From positions 1-20,317 of the forward strand of contig JANBQS010000352.1 in assembly GCA_027577415.1 (NCBI GenBank): DNA of 20,317 bases, read 5' to 3'. This stretch comes from Coemansia sp. RSA 922. Taxonomy: Eukaryota; Kickxellomycota; Kickxellomycetes; Kickxellales; Kickxellaceae. Shown here piece after piece: positions 1 through 7,990 of the stretch. The notes beneath the pieces were generated by a model. It made no database searches and was not told the DNA's origin. It saw only the letters and a program-made list of their open reading frames with translations. The position numbers and the translations under genes are program-made. The stretch's first letter is position 1. The number at the start of each line of letters is the position of its first letter.

Positions 1-152
1 CTTATATGCTGAGCGCGTTGGAAAGCTGGATGGGCGAGTAGGTGAGCTTGTATTTGCTGGGACTGGATGGAGAGGTCATTGGGACTCAGTTGGAGTAGTC
101 GGTGGCGCATAGACTTGCGTAATTGCAGTTTGGCCGTTCTAATCGCTGACAT
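1..152 (-). CDS. FAU1: 5-formyltetrahydrofolate cyclo-ligase, N-terminal part (cut by window edge)
   Basis: Reading leftward from an ATG at 152-150, the minus strand is open for 50 codons to the window edge. The translation starts MSAIRTAKLQLRKSM, continues through QLSPNDLSIQSQQIQ and ends with LLAHPAFQRAQHI. This is the usual start of 5,10-methenyltetrahydrofolate synthetase (5-formyl-THF cyclo-ligase): a basic 'K..LRK' helix that contributes to ATP and substrate binding, a 'LS...I..QS..I...LL.HP..Q.A..I' helix pair, then the first strand just beyond the edge. The family converts 5-formyl-THF to 5,10-methenyl-THF using ATP, in cytosol or mitochondria. The catalytic core lies outside the window. 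It is divergent from the UBP2-like gene, with 183 bp between the start codons. The identification rests on about 50 residues, so it is good but not certain. Confidence 0.72.
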   Translation of the reverse strand, partial: MSAIRTAKLQLRKSMRHRLLQLSPNDLSIQSQQIQAHLLAHPAFQRAQHI

Positions 153-335
153 TATGAAGAAAAAAAAATTGGTATAGAGCTAAGGCTTAAAAAAAAAAGA
201 TAGCTGGGGGGAACATATTTGTCATCTGTTCCTTTCCCCGTTTGATGACGACAGCTGTTTTCTTTTTTTTTTTTTTTCTCAAACTCGTTCACTTTTTTTC
301 ATTATTATATTCTTACTTTTTTATTATTATTCACA
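153..335. promoter_or_regulatory. Divergent promoter between FAU1-like and UBP2-like genes
   Basis: These 183 bp separate two start codons facing away from each other. The stretch holds A tracts (about 158-167 and 189-198) and a long T tract (about 263-277), then T/A-rich sequence running to the UBP2-like ATG. No canonical TATA box is evident. Poly(dA:dT) tracts of this kind typically disfavour nucleosomes in fungal promoters. Assigning it as a shared promoter is inference from gene orientation. Confidence 0.5.
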
Positions 336-3098
336 ATGGGCGTGGTTGATTCTCCAACACAAAGTATTGGCGTAGTCGGGGCCTATTTCGCCAAGACGCA
401 ACTCAGCGAGTGGGTACCAGCAGATATTGCAGGTCAATTGCCCAGTCAGCATCGACACATCTGGGTCGGACTCAACGGTACGAATAGCAATGAAGGTAGT
501 AGCTGGCAGGCTACGTGTCGCGACTGTTTATGTCACTGCCGACTGACTGCATCGTCCAGTGGAGCCGAGCACAGCTGTATTGACCAAGACGGACACCATT
601 TCCACGGGTCCTTCAGCTCCCTACCCAACAGCTTGGGCGAGTGCTCGGGGTCGACGCGGTGCTGCAAATGTGGGCTCTGCGTCACAGGCACACTGCGCGC
701 ACCAGTGCTTATGCCCGAAGTGGTGCAGTCATTAGAGCGCGCACGACTTTTGCTGCACTCTCATCACCCTACGCAGGGCACGCGAGACCTCGTGGGCACG
801 ATAAGCACATTGTACAAGATGACAAAGAACGCGTGTAACGGCGATATACGACCTATTAAGACTGATAGCGAGAAGCCGCGGAAGCTGCTGAAATTCGACC
901 CACCCTGTATTAGGCTCTTGGAAGAGGGGCTTGGGTTTCAGCTTCGTCTCCAGACCGAGTACCACCCGCCAGCTGACCCGGGAGTGAGGCTGGAGCGGGT
1001 GCGGGATGAGCTGGCGCTGATTTCCGGCCGCCTGCAGCGCAAGTTGCCCGAGTCCGAGCGTGTGGCGGGGTTCTTGCTGGAGTACGAGGGCGAGCGGCTG
1101 TTGAGATGGCTGGGTGCGCATGCTTATGGGCGGCGACAGCAGCAGGCCGGACTGGCGATACTGGCGGGCAGTGGCACGGCGGTGGATGACGCTTATAGGA
1201 GGCTGGGCGTGCCCGAAGACGCGAGCGATGCGGTGGTGGCCTGGGCGTATCGGCGCCAGGTGGAGGAAGACCCGGAGACGGGAGGACCCTTGGCTCAGCG
1301 GCGCTACGACTGCCTGTCGACTATTAGCGCGGTTCGCACGTCGTCGGATGAACTGCTGGGGCTGGTGGACTCTGAGCGTGACCGCGGCCTGGTCGCCTCG
1401 GCTGCTGTCCACGCTGCCTGCGCCGCGCTGTTCGGCGACGCGCTCTTGGACATTTCTGCTGTCGACTCTGACACACTGCGCGAGGTGTTTTTGGCCCGGC
1501 TGAATGACACGCACAAGACCGAGGCTCGAATGGAGCTGGCCGCGCACCTGGCCATTCTTGCCTGCGCCAAGCGCGACCAAAGGCTGGAGGACTATGCGGC
1601 GGAGGTGAAGCTTGGTATTGAGACGCAGGTGGTTGAGAAAATCAATACCTGGGTGCAGCTGCCTATTGGACTGGCTAATATCGGCAATACGTGTTACCTG
1701 AATTGCATGCTCCAGTGTCTGTTCTCTATCTTGCCTATTCGCAACGCTGTGTTGCGCTTTGGGGATAAGGTTACTTGGAACGAGGCCTGTGAGCTGGGGC
1801 GTCGCGATTCCGGGCGAGTGCTGACGGAGGACGAGGTTAGGACTGCCCTGAAGTTTGTCGCGCTGCTGAGGACCCTGTTCGAGTCCCTGGTCGACAAAAG
1901 GGTCGAGGCTTGGTCGGCTACGCTGGCTAGTAGGCCGTCTGGTGGCCATCCGCTGGCTGTTGGGTCGCCGAGATTCCCCGTAGTCACGCCTGATCGCGAG
2001 CTGGCTGACATGCTGCTGACGACTCCTAGTGGACAGTCGTCTTCGTTGCAGCGGTCGGGGTTCCAGCAGCAGGACGTCGACGAGTGTATGGCGCAGTGTG
2101 TCAGTCTGCTCAACCACGCATTGCCGCCCAGCTCCGACAACTCATCGTGGATCGAGCAATTGCTCGCTGGGCACCTCGAAATCACTACCACTGAGGGGTC
2201 GTCTCCGACAAAGGAGCCGCCGACAAAAGAGGCGTTTGTCAACCTTAGTCTCAATCTGCCCACTGCGGCATCGGCTGATATTAACGAGTGTTTGGAGGCA
2301 TTTTTTGCTCCTACTGAGGTTACTTCTGACTCTAGGGTACGGAGCTCGCGTATCCTCGATGCCCCGCCTGTGCTGTGTATCCAGGTGCAGCGGGTGCAAT
2401 TTGATATGGCTAAAATGCAGGCATTCAAGATCAACTCGCATCTGCGGTTAAGGAGTCAGATATCGCTAACACGATTCAGGGGCTTTGATCGGGGTGGCGA
2501 TTCGAGGCTGGAAGAGCTGCGAATGAAACTGGAGTCTATTGATCGGAGGCTGGCTACTTTGGCCTTGCCTGCTGGCAATGACTGTGATGTTCTGGGTGCG
2601 CTTGATCGGGTCCAGTCGTTTATGGACGGAGTTGGGCGGTGGGCGGAGCTGGATGCCGCGCAGCAGTTGTTGGCAGATCTTCCGCAAACTCCCGACTTTG
2701 TTATGGAGACTGCTCGTAATATTTCTCTGCAAACGCAGTCGCTTTCCTCTGTACTCGGCGACTCTAAACGGCAGTGGGATTTGGAGCGTAGGGAGACGGC
2801 GAGCGAAATCAACGGTATCTACGAGGCTGTTGAGGTTGATTCTATGGCGTACACCTTGCATGCTGTTTTTATTCATAGCGGGATGACTCCAGAGTTTGGT
2901 CACTACTGGATTTATGTTAGGGATTATGATCGCGGGCAAAGGGCTGTTCGCTGGCTTAAATTCAATGACTCGTATGTGACGGTTGTTGATGAGTCTGAGA
3001 TCTTTAATACTAGTGGTGTGGAGGAGGCTGCTAATCCTTATTACTTGGTTTATGCTAGAACTTTGGATGTAGATGGTATTGTTGATTTAGGTGTTTAG
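336..3098 (+). CDS. UBP2: UBP2-like ubiquitin C-terminal hydrolase (USP family)
   Basis: A 920-residue cysteine deubiquitinase of the USP (C19) family. The Cys box GLANIGNTCYLNC puts the catalytic cysteine at residue 453. The QQQDVDECM motif typical of the family follows. The His box EFGHYWIYV gives His856, and FNDSYVT gives the third catalytic residue, Asp878, near the end. The N-terminus has a Cys/His cluster (CRDCLCHC at 61-68, CCKCGLC at 109-115) that could bind zinc. A helical segment at about 285-340 (AYRRLGVPEDASDAVVAWAYR) resembles the repeated helices upstream of the protease core in Ubp2. In yeast, Ubp2 acts with Rup1 and Rsp5 and trims K63-linked chains. This protein is shorter than yeast Ubp2 (about 1,270 residues). 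Start ATG at 336 follows a T/A-rich leader. By eye the first two thirds are GC-rich and the last part less so. USP25/28-like naming is the alternative. Confidence 0.85.
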   Translation: MGVVDSPTQSIGVVGAYFAKTQLSEWVPADIAGQLPSQHRHIWVGLNGTNSNEGSSWQATCRDCLCHCRLTASSSGAEHSCIDQDGHHFHGSFSSLPNSLGECSGSTRCCKCGLCVTGTLRAPVLMPEVVQSLERARLLLHSHHPTQGTRDLVGTISTLYKMTKNACNGDIRPIKTDSEKPRKLLKFDPPCIRLLEEGLGFQLRLQTEYHPPADPGVRLERVRDELALISGRLQRKLPESERVAGFLLEYEGERLLRWLGAHAYGRRQQQAGLAILAGSGTAVDDAYRRLGVPEDASDAVVAWAYRRQVEEDPETGGPLAQRRYDCLSTISAVRTSSDELLGLVDSERDRGLVASAAVHAACAALFGDALLDISAVDSDTLREVFLARLNDTHKTEARMELAAHLAILACAKRDQRLEDYAAEVKLGIETQVVEKINTWVQLPIGLANIGNTCYLNCMLQCLFSILPIRNAVLRFGDKVTWNEACELGRRDSGRVLTEDEVRTALKFVALLRTLFESLVDKRVEAWSATLASRPSGGHPLAVGSPRFPVVTPDRELADMLLTTPSGQSSSLQRSGFQQQDVDECMAQCVSLLNHALPPSSDNSSWIEQLLAGHLEITTTEGSSPTKEPPTKEAFVNLSLNLPTAASADINECLEAFFAPTEVTSDSRVRSSRILDAPPVLCIQVQRVQFDMAKMQAFKINSHLRLRSQISLTRFRGFDRGGDSRLEELRMKLESIDRRLATLALPAGNDCDVLGALDRVQSFMDGVGRWAELDAAQQLLADLPQTPDFVMETARNISLQTQSLSSVLGDSKRQWDLERRETASEINGIYEAVEVDSMAYTLHAVFIHSGMTPEFGHYWIYVRDYDRGQRAVRWLKFNDSYVTVVDESEIFNTSGVEEAANPYYLVYARTLDVDGIVDLGV

Positions 3099-3179
3099 AT
3101 TAAATTACTATAAAAGAAAAAGAAATTTCCATTACATTACATGCCAAGAAATCAGACATGTATGCCAAGACATTACGTG

Positions 3180-3187
3180 TATAAATA
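3180..3187 (+). promoter_or_regulatory. TATA box (TATAAATA) of the small gene at 3271
   Basis: TATAAATA lies 84 bp before the ATG at 3271 and is followed by a CT-rich stretch (about 3195-3220) typical of fungal transcription starts. The spacing matches that of other TATA boxes in this window. Confidence 0.6.
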
Positions 3188-3270
3188 TTTTTGTCTCCCT
3201 CGCTCTCTCGCTTTTTTCTTTATCATCATCATCTTTATATTTTTTTTATCTAATACTACTTTTTTTATCA

Positions 3271-3507
3271 ATGTGTCGTTACATGTCATCTCGCGGAACA
3301 AAGGACACTGCGTCTACGCTTAATCAGTCTGATACTAGTACTGAAAAGTACATGTCCGGAGACATTATAATTAAACCTGAGAAGAGCAATTGGTGTCCTA
3401 AACGCAAACTTCAAATCGCTTTGGCCGCTATAGGATCTGGTGGAATTTACCCTTTGTACCGTTGTATTCGCAGATGTCAGATGGCAAAAGAAAGTGAAGA
3501 ATGTTAG
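3271..3507 (+). CDS. Small basic orphan protein, 78 residues
   Basis: Not recognised. The frame is open further upstream, but ATG 3271 is chosen because it sits 84 bp downstream of a TATA box. A second ATG at 3283 gives MSSRGTKD and is a possible alternative. The N-terminal 40 residues are polar and Ser/Thr-rich. A tryptophan and basic cluster (NWCPKRK) follows, then a moderately hydrophobic stretch LQIALAAIGSGGIYPLYRCI that could be a short membrane-associated helix, and a Cys/Arg/Lys-rich tail. Cysteines cluster at the C-terminal end. There is no N-terminal signal peptide. It lies 172 bp downstream of the UBP2-like stop on the same strand. It may be a lineage-restricted gene, or a chance ORF with a chance TATA box. 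Confidence 0.45.
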   Translation: MCRYMSSRGTKDTASTLNQSDTSTEKYMSGDIIIKPEKSNWCPKRKLQIALAAIGSGGIYPLYRCIRRCQMAKESEEC

Positions 3508-3968
3508 AGGAGTTTTCTATTTTCTTTTTTATCACAGATACTTTTTCAAATATAGCATTTTAGCTAATAGGAAGTAAGTAAACAGTTTGGTCATAGCCCA
3601 AGTCTCAAACAAAAAAAGAAGGGTCTCACTAGGTCACTACGTTGCAATTACGTTCAAGAATGACATCTGAGGACTTTAAACAATGACACTACCTTTTAAA
3701 ATGTGTACTTCTTTTTATCGAAAAAGGTGACGTTACTTTTTTCTTTATGCTTAAACCAAATATCATCTGACAATGTGATGTAATCAAAATAAAACTAGGT
3801 CATAATAATGTCACGAATTACAAGCTGAGCTGCCCAGAGGAGAAGGAAAAAATCTTGACCGTGGACAGGTATAAAAACCAGAGATTTCCCCCCCTCGCTC
3901 TTCAACCAAAATATCTCTTACACATATCAACACAAGCATTTACAAGACAACTACTTTTTTTTTAACAG
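3508..3968. other. Intergenic region with promoter of the 96-residue gene
   Basis: This 461-bp A/T-rich stretch separates two small plus-strand genes. I see no coding potential or RNA gene. The right end holds a strong TATA box (3870-3877), a run of C at about 3889-3895 and a CA-rich leader up to the ATG at 3969. Confidence 0.5.
3870..3877 (+). promoter_or_regulatory. TATA box (TATAAAAA) of the 96-residue gene
   Basis: GGTATAAAAACC lies 92 bp before the ATG at 3969. The leader after it is C- and A-rich with no intervening ATG, so the start at 3969 is well supported. Confidence 0.7.
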
Positions 3969-4259
3969 ATGGATCGTCAATCTCGCACTTCTCTCTACTT
4001 TGGAACTGGTACCTGTGATTATCGCTCTATTGATGCTAGATTTAACGAACTCTTGAAAGAGGCTAATGCACCAGAGAATCTACGTAATGATTTTATGGAG
4101 AGAGATGTATATATGACTATCCATACAACCGTGCTTATCACTCCCCATGCTCAGAGTGTAGATATACCAGGTGGTGACGGATTTTCTTACAAGTTTAGAA
4201 TCAAGCGTGGTACCGAAGATTATGCTTATAGTCTAGAGAAATTCAATGCTCCTAACTGA
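3969..4259 (+). CDS. Small orphan protein, 96 residues
   Basis: Not recognised. The ORF begins at the first ATG after a TATA-box promoter with a clean CA-rich leader, and ends at TGA 4257-4259. The N-terminal half is polar and probably helical (SIDARFNELLKEANAPENL). The C-terminal half alternates hydrophobic and polar residues like beta strands (VYMTIHTTVLITP, then FSYKFRIKR and DYAYSLEKF). It has a single cysteine, no signal peptide and no membrane segment, so a small soluble cytosolic protein is likely. An AATAAA signal follows at 4369-4374, only a few bases before the stop of the convergent OCRL-like gene. Promoter, ORF and polyadenylation signal together make a real gene likely, although its function is unknown. 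Confidence 0.65.
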   Translation: MDRQSRTSLYFGTGTCDYRSIDARFNELLKEANAPENLRNDFMERDVYMTIHTTVLITPHAQSVDIPGGDGFSYKFRIKRGTEDYAYSLEKFNAPN

Positions 4260-4368
4260 AACTATTACTATGGTTTACTGCATACGCTTAAACATATCCG
4301 GACTTTTTTAGCCAAGTTTATACAAGTCGCCATACTCCTCTTTTATAATGACCAATTTACATTTATGA

Positions 4369-4374
4369 AATAAA
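4369..4374 (+). terminator. Polyadenylation signal AATAAA
   Basis: AATAAA lies about 110 bp after the stop of the 96-residue gene. Cleavage 10-30 bp downstream would place the transcript end inside the last codons of the convergent OCRL-like gene, so the two transcripts would overlap tail to tail. Confidence 0.5.
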
Positions 4375-4378
4375 CACA

Positions 4379-6889
4379 CTACAATAAGAAAGCAATAAAC
4401 GAAGACAACATCTTACTATCACTCTCACTAGGCACACGTCCCACCGGAGGACGCAACAATGCATCAGCAAACACATGAGCGACTCTCGTTGTAGTAGTAG
4501 CGCCTCTTTCAACAGCCTCCCTCAAGAACGCCAGCAAGTAAACCAATACATTAAGGTTCCCCGGCGGCAACACCTCCAGGGCCTCCAAAGCCGCAGCCCT
4601 AGACACGCCACCAGCCTCAACACACGCCGAATACAGCTCAACCGGGACCAGGGGCTCAGGCAGTGATGCGAAAAATGCCACCAAGCAATTAGCAACAGTA
4701 TCCACACCCGTGTCATGAGGAGCATTGGCACTGGCAATGGCCTCGGGCAGGGCCTCCGTAGTAAGCATATTCAAATCAGCAGTCAGCTCTTGCTGGTCTG
4801 ACTCCAGGTCAGAATCACTGCCAGTAGCTGTGTCCTGTCCGTTCTGCACAGCTCTCGTATAGGACGGATGCACGGCCCACGGATCCAAAGACAACCGCTC
4901 CAGGGCCTCTGCCGTAGACGGAGCATTAGCCATATCCATATTGCTAAACATGGAGTGCAACGTCGACGGCACCAAAGTCTGGTCAGTCATACTCACTCGC
5001 GAGCTACCCTGGCGCATCAGCTGTATAGGCTCCTCGACCACGGTGCGCGCAACATGGTCCTCCGAGTTCCCATGCCACTGCAAGATATCGGCAGGGTCCA
5101 AGGGCAGCCCACGGTCAAGACACTCTCTCACATGGCAGGCCAAAGACCGATCGCCAGGCCAGTAGAACAAGGAGTATCCGCGGTCAAGAGCGTATCGAGA
5201 TAAAAAGTCAGTAAGTGTCCACACGCACACGGGGACGCTGAACTGACCAGAATCCAAGCACTGCTCAAAATCATCGCGAGTCATCCCGCGTACGGCCGAC
5301 TTGCAGTGTACCAGGATATCCAGGCTAGTTCCATAGACAGACGTCAGGTAATTGCCCTGCACTTGGACAAAATAGTCTCGACCGCGATTCAGATGCAGGA
5401 CCAAAATGTCGCTGAGATCCTCCGCATGCGTGCTCAGCGCTGCCGACGTACGCTCATCCACCAGCACGGAGAACGCCAAGTCGACAGTCTCGCCCGGCAG
5501 CAGCATTCCAGAGTCCGGCGAGATCCTCAGCCACGCCGGCGCATAGTGCGGCCGCGACGGCGTAGCTACAAAACTATACTCCAGGGGCACCTGTCCCGAG
5601 TTGGCCAGCTTCATACTCCTCCGGATCAGCTGGCCGAACGCCACATCGCCAAACTCCACAATGGTGGCATCCAGCGTCGCCGTCGGAATACACTCATTCT
5701 CGTACCGATCCAGCTCGCGCAGTACCTCGAGGTACACGGCCTGGCGGCAGTCCTGGTTGACCTTCCACACGTCAAGCTCCATACGCGACCGAACGGGCTT
5801 GTGGTCGGACGTCATCACCGAGTCAACAGAGTCGTAGCTCAGGCTGCGCACGCCGCCCTCGCACCCAGGCCGCGTCCACCACAGAACGCGGTCGCACCAC
5901 GCCGGGCGCCGGCCCTCGTCATAGATGCTCGTGCCCAGCACATACTTGTATGTCGGAGCGAACCCGATCTCCGCCTCCTCGAAGCCCGCAAACGCCTGCT
6001 TGTTCATCATGGCGATCCGCAGTTGGTCAAGCCCCAGCAGCGACTGGTGCTCGCCGCGCGCGATAATGTCCGCCATATCGCCCGTATCAATCGCCAGGCG
6101 GTAATTGAGGTCGCCCAGCCACAGCAGGTAGCTGTGGTCGAATACCGTCAGCGGACGACCAGCTGATCCAGAGCCATGGATCATGTTGAGCGGCACCAGC
6201 GGGTCGGCAGCCGCAGTGCTGGCAGTAAACAGCAGTCGCTTACACAAGTCGTGGAACTGAGAATTGCGTCTGTCGACCTGCGCGGCGTCATGAGCCAGGT
6301 GCGAGCACACAAAGCACAGCGGCGTATCCATATACACAATCCTCACTGCCACCGCGCCCTTATTCCCCACCATACCCATGATCCCGCACCCAACCGAAGC
6401 AGCCTGCACGTCCGACACCAGCTCAACAACGTCGATGCGTGCATAAACCATGATAAACATGCCGATAAGCTGCTTAGACGCCAGTTTACGGTACGCGTGC
6501 TGAGTACTGCCCATACACCCTTCTATGGCATCTGTCCACTCGACGTCCTTTACCGCGTTGTTGTACACAAATGCCTCCGCACGTACATCGAGCTCCTGGA
6601 ACCCCAGGACCAGGAGTTCGGGTAACGAGGTAAGTGCTGTTTGCCCGCTGTCTTTGGGTATAAATCCGAGCCACGATGCTAGGGCCGAGGGACTGGCTGG
6701 TACTCGTCCGTTGACATTCCAAGTACCGACAAATGCTGTTATTGTGTGGCTGTTGAGAAATTCTGAACGACGTTTCTTTAACGCATGTAGAATCCACGCT
6801 TCTTTTGTAGGATTACTCACGCGAGTCGCATCGAGTGCTGTGGGAAACAAGACGCCAGGCGGCTGGTCAACTATAACGGAGGAATTCAT
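4379..6889 (-). CDS. OCRL/INPP5B-like inositol polyphosphate 5-phosphatase with ASH and RhoGAP-like domains
   Basis: An 836-residue protein with the full OCRL/INPP5B order. The 5-phosphatase domain (about 50-370) shows FVGTWNVNG (53-61), FQELD (97-101), GNKGAVAVR (175-183), LWLGDLNYRL (256-265), PAWCDRVLWW (329-338) and SDHKPV (361-366), so magnesium-binding and catalytic motifs are intact. An ASH (PapD-like) domain follows at about 405-525, beginning IVEFGDVAFGQ. The RhoGAP-like domain spans about 550-836 and carries a low-complexity insertion at about 605-725. The arginine-finger site reads LFYWPG (574-579), with Tyr where active RhoGAPs have Arg, so GAP activity is unlikely, as in human OCRL. 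The family removes the 5-phosphate of PI(4,5)P2 on endosomes and Golgi. No PH domain or clathrin box is obvious at the short N-terminus. Start ATG 6889 follows an A-rich leader. Confidence 0.93.
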   Translation of the reverse strand: MNSSVIVDQPPGVLFPTALDATRVSNPTKEAWILHALKKRRSEFLNSHTITAFVGTWNVNGRVPASPSALASWLGFIPKDSGQTALTSLPELLVLGFQELDVRAEAFVYNNAVKDVEWTDAIEGCMGSTQHAYRKLASKQLIGMFIMVYARIDVVELVSDVQAASVGCGIMGMVGNKGAVAVRIVYMDTPLCFVCSHLAHDAAQVDRRNSQFHDLCKRLLFTASTAAADPLVPLNMIHGSGSAGRPLTVFDHSYLLWLGDLNYRLAIDTGDMADIIARGEHQSLLGLDQLRIAMMNKQAFAGFEEAEIGFAPTYKYVLGTSIYDEGRRPAWCDRVLWWTRPGCEGGVRSLSYDSVDSVMTSDHKPVRSRMELDVWKVNQDCRQAVYLEVLRELDRYENECIPTATLDATIVEFGDVAFGQLIRRSMKLANSGQVPLEYSFVATPSRPHYAPAWLRISPDSGMLLPGETVDLAFSVLVDERTSAALSTHAEDLSDILVLHLNRGRDYFVQVQGNYLTSVYGTSLDILVHCKSAVRGMTRDDFEQCLDSGQFSVPVCVWTLTDFLSRYALDRGYSLFYWPGDRSLACHVRECLDRGLPLDPADILQWHGNSEDHVARTVVEEPIQLMRQGSSRVSMTDQTLVPSTLHSMFSNMDMANAPSTAEALERLSLDPWAVHPSYTRAVQNGQDTATGSDSDLESDQQELTADLNMLTTEALPEAIASANAPHDTGVDTVANCLVAFFASLPEPLVPVELYSACVEAGGVSRAAALEALEVLPPGNLNVLVYLLAFLREAVERGATTTTRVAHVFADALLRPPVGRVPSESDSKMLSSFIAFLL

Positions 6890-7060
6890 CGAGAGAGAGA
6901 AAAAAAAAGAGTCAAATTAAGAAAAGAACAAAAGAGAAGCAAAAGAAAAAGTGGCGCCCACTCAAAAAAAACTCAGTAACAGGATGGATGATGTGGTGAT
7001 GTCACGCATGCGTGCATTAATGAAACAACTATTGGAAACACAAGCTAAGTAAAAGATAGT
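6890..7060 (-). promoter_or_regulatory. Promoter region of the OCRL-like gene
   Basis: These 171 bp separate the stop of uricase from the start of the OCRL-like gene, both on the minus strand. The part next to the OCRL ATG is purine-rich on the plus strand (GA and A runs), so pyrimidine-rich in the direction of transcription. No TATA box is evident. Confidence 0.4.
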
Positions 7061-7990
7061 TTAAAGTCTGCCCTTGGGTGGGCGAGAAATAGTGGCAGTG
7101 ATATAGCCCGAGGGGTCAGCAATAGGCATATAGACCTCGGCGTCGGCCTGCAAGTTCTTCAAGCCAAACTTTGACAGGTCAAAGGGGAAGTAATGAATGT
7201 TAGGCAGCGCATAATAGACGTCATCCACGGCCTTAAAGTCGTTCAAAATACGGTCAGCCATGATATACAGCGTAGTCTGCACCGACGCATGCACCCAGGC
7301 CCGGGGGTCATTAGCCAAGGCATCCAAGGTATTGCGCTTTGCTCCAGCATAAATACTGTCAAACGACGTTTGCTGCAAGGCCTCCAACTTGTCCTCAACA
7401 AACGTCCACTGGCACAAAACCTTGGTTGACAGAACGCGGTCAGCCATCTCAGGCAAGGTGGTCAGCTCGTCGCGCCAGAAATCGGTAAACGACGAATTCG
7501 TGGTCTTCAATACCTCCAGATCGTAGAAGCCAGAGTTCATCTTCACCGTCAGTCCCTCCCCAGCCCTAGTGACAAACGCCTCGGTCCAGCGAGTCTCCTT
7601 GCCCTCGCGGTAGAACGAATGCGGATGAGCCTTATCGTCGAACTTCATGCGCTCCCAGGGCTTAGTGATGATCTTGACATGGCAGGTGGTGACGTGCGAG
7701 TACTTTTTGACCATAAACGCCGCTACCTCGCTAGCGAATACCTCAGGCACCATGACGCGATCCGCCGCCAAGGTCTTGGCCAGATAGTACACCGTATTCT
7801 TTTGCGAATCAGTCGCCACCACAAGCTTGTTATCGCCCTTGGTATAAGAAGACTCGAACGCAGCACCGGATAGGAGTACGCATACGGAGTAGTCGGCGAT
7901 CTCTTGCCATCCGTCAGCATGCCGAACAACACGCACTATGCGTACACGATCCTTGCCGTAAGCCTGAGATTTGATAATTGAGTTTTCCAT
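7061..7990 (-). CDS. Uricase (urate oxidase)
   Basis: A 309-residue urate oxidase, of normal length for the family. It oxidises urate to 5-hydroxyisourate with O2, without cofactor, in purine degradation, usually in peroxisomes. Active-site residues matched to the Aspergillus enzyme are present: Lys13 (YGKDRVR), Thr60 (VVATDSQKN), Phe168 (NSSFTDFWRDE), Arg185 (MADRVLST), Val237-Gln238 (ASVQTT), Asn264 and His266 (LPNIHYF). The signature HPHSFYREGKETRW lies at 122-135. The protein ends PPKGRL. Peroxisomal uricases usually end in SKL, SRL or similar PTS1 tripeptides, so GRL is atypical at its first position and targeting is uncertain. A TATA box (8073-8080) lies 83 bp upstream of the ATG. A GATAAG sequence at about 8011 could bind a GATA nitrogen regulator, but that is only a motif match. 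Confidence 0.96.
   Translation of the reverse strand: MENSIIKSQAYGKDRVRIVRVVRHADGWQEIADYSVCVLLSGAAFESSYTKGDNKLVVATDSQKNTVYYLAKTLAADRVMVPEVFASEVAAFMVKKYSHVTTCHVKIITKPWERMKFDDKAHPHSFYREGKETRWTEAFVTRAGEGLTVKMNSGFYDLEVLKTTNSSFTDFWRDELTTLPEMADRVLSTKVLCQWTFVEDKLEALQQTSFDSIYAGAKRNTLDALANDPRAWVHASVQTTLYIMADRILNDFKAVDDVYYALPNIHYFPFDLSKFGLKNLQADAEVYMPIADPSGYITATISRPPKGRL

Noticed and set aside
732..2117. 461-codon minus-strand ORF opposite the UBP2-like gene
   Set aside because: It lies wholly antisense to a gene with clear USP catalytic motifs; it is Arg/Gln/Leu-rich with no recognisable domain, as expected for a shadow of GC-rich coding sequence.
5306..6166. 286-codon plus-strand ORF inside the OCRL-like gene
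   Set aside because: Antisense to the 5-phosphatase and ASH domains; low-complexity Arg/His/Gln translation with no motif.
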